A stretch of 61,533 bases of DNA from Chitinophagaceae bacterium (lineage in GTDB: Bacteria > Bacteroidota > Bacteroidia > Chitinophagales > Chitinophagaceae): positions 1 through 61,533 of the forward strand of contig CANGWB010000011.1 of assembly GCA_947457465.1 (NCBI GenBank), written 5' to 3'. The position numbers and the translations under genes were made by a program. Each line of letters opens with the position of its first letter. Position 1 is the first letter of the stretch. This document shows, piece by piece, positions 61,356-61,533 of this stretch. The notes below the pieces were generated by a model that worked only from the letters and a program-made list of their open reading frames with translations, searched no databases and was not told the DNA's origin.

Positions 61356-61533
61356 TCAGTGCTTATTTTTCGGATGAAAGCGGGGCGATTGTTCGATCGC
61401 ATCCATCACCAATTCCATCAATTCCTCTTGAGATGATTCAGGATCATAGTTCAGGGGATCCTTGAAGGTGACTGTTATTTTCGTGCCCCAACGTTTCATT
61501 TTCAATCCGGTCTTATTGAACGCCTTTGAGAAT
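61356..61533 (-). CDS. C-terminal end of a PlsC-type acyltransferase, cut by window edge
   Basis: The last 58 codons of a minus-strand gene: SKAFNKTGLKMKRWGTKITV, FKDPLNYDP, then EELMELVMDAIEQSP and stop. This matches the tail of 1-acylglycerol-3-phosphate acyltransferases. The catalytic NHxxxxD part lies outside the window. No start or regulation can be seen. Confidence 0.65.
   Translation of the reverse strand, partial: FSKAFNKTGLKMKRWGTKITVTFKDPLNYDPESSQEELMELVMDAIEQSPRFHPKNKH

Noticed and set aside
1-61533. CRISPR arrays, insertion sequences, prophage or toxin-antitoxin modules
   Set aside because: Scanning by eye found no regularly spaced repeats, transposases, integrases or typical toxin-antitoxin pairs.

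Overview
The window looks like chromosomal backbone of a member of the Bacteroidota, most likely a Chitinophagia/Chitinophagaceae-type bacterium of moderate GC. The protein families point there: DUF2723, DUF3810, the C-minus L32 next to DUF177 and plsX, SDR-type threonine dehydrogenase and DUF1343/NamZ. So do the promoters, which follow the Bacteroidota pattern TTTG-N20/21-TAnnTTTG, and so does the near absence of Shine-Dalgarno sequences. I see no insertion sequence, phage, integrase, CRISPR array, rRNA gene or origin. Coding density is very high: about 65 protein genes (two cut by the window edges) and three tRNA genes. No stretch of 300 bases lacks a gene; the longest gaps, at 5855-6144, 16073-16302 and 18505-18833, hold tRNA genes, terminators and promoters.

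Layout. 1-7800: a coiled-coil DUF2130 protein cut by the left edge, a phosphopantetheinyl transferase, dcd, tspO, a DUF3810 putative metalloprotease, DUF177-rpmF-plsX, tRNA-Lys, an SDR and a SAM-hydrolase-like protein. 7800-26200: a 1159-residue DUF2723 membrane protein, priA, an acyltransferase, mtaB, two tRNA-Val genes, a secreted dikinase-like protein, clpS, an esterase, valS, a PAP2 phosphatase, free-Met-sulfoxide reductase, threonine dehydrogenase, kdsA and lolA. 26277-38743: a long minus-strand run (SDR, 2-aminomuconate-semialdehyde dehydrogenase, 2-aminomuconate deaminase, kynU, kmo, pyrF, glutaryl-CoA dehydrogenase, aroK, DUF423, ftsK), with 3-hydroxyanthranilate dioxygenase and ACMS decarboxylase transcribed divergently from its head. 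Together these form a nearly complete kynurenine-to-glutaryl-CoA tryptophan catabolic module. 38740-48656: mrp/apbC, a CarboxypepD_reg-like exported protein, hbd, prmC, an ExbB/ExbD pair, an FKBP-pepT-SPFH operon, the muramidase namZ and fmt. 48650-57202: a nine-gene minus-strand run (proline dehydrogenase, thyA, folA, methyltransferase, three transhydrogenase genes, RsmB-type RNA methyltransferase, LysM protein). 57251-61533: a light/DNA-repair cassette and its neighbours: a divergent SDR, an FeS-cysteine-less photolyase-family protein, a 57-residue DUF2256 protein, a protein with an N-terminal photolyase FAD domain, a thioesterase and the tail of a PlsC acyltransferase.

Most noteworthy: (i) the photolyase / DUF2256 / reversed-domain FAD protein cassette at 57966-60813; (ii) the kynurenine operon, whose head gene is an SDR without the YxxxK catalytic motif and which shows no gene for reducing 2-aminomuconate or 4-oxalocrotonate; (iii) an exported protein with a phosphohistidine domain placed before a PPDK-type ATP-binding domain, the order seen in glucan water dikinases; (iv) -7 promoter boxes that end only 3-9 bases before many start codons, predicting leaderless or nearly leaderless mRNAs; (v) a tRNA-Val(GAC) with C instead of U at position 33. 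Family assignments rest on motif recognition by eye; no database search was run.
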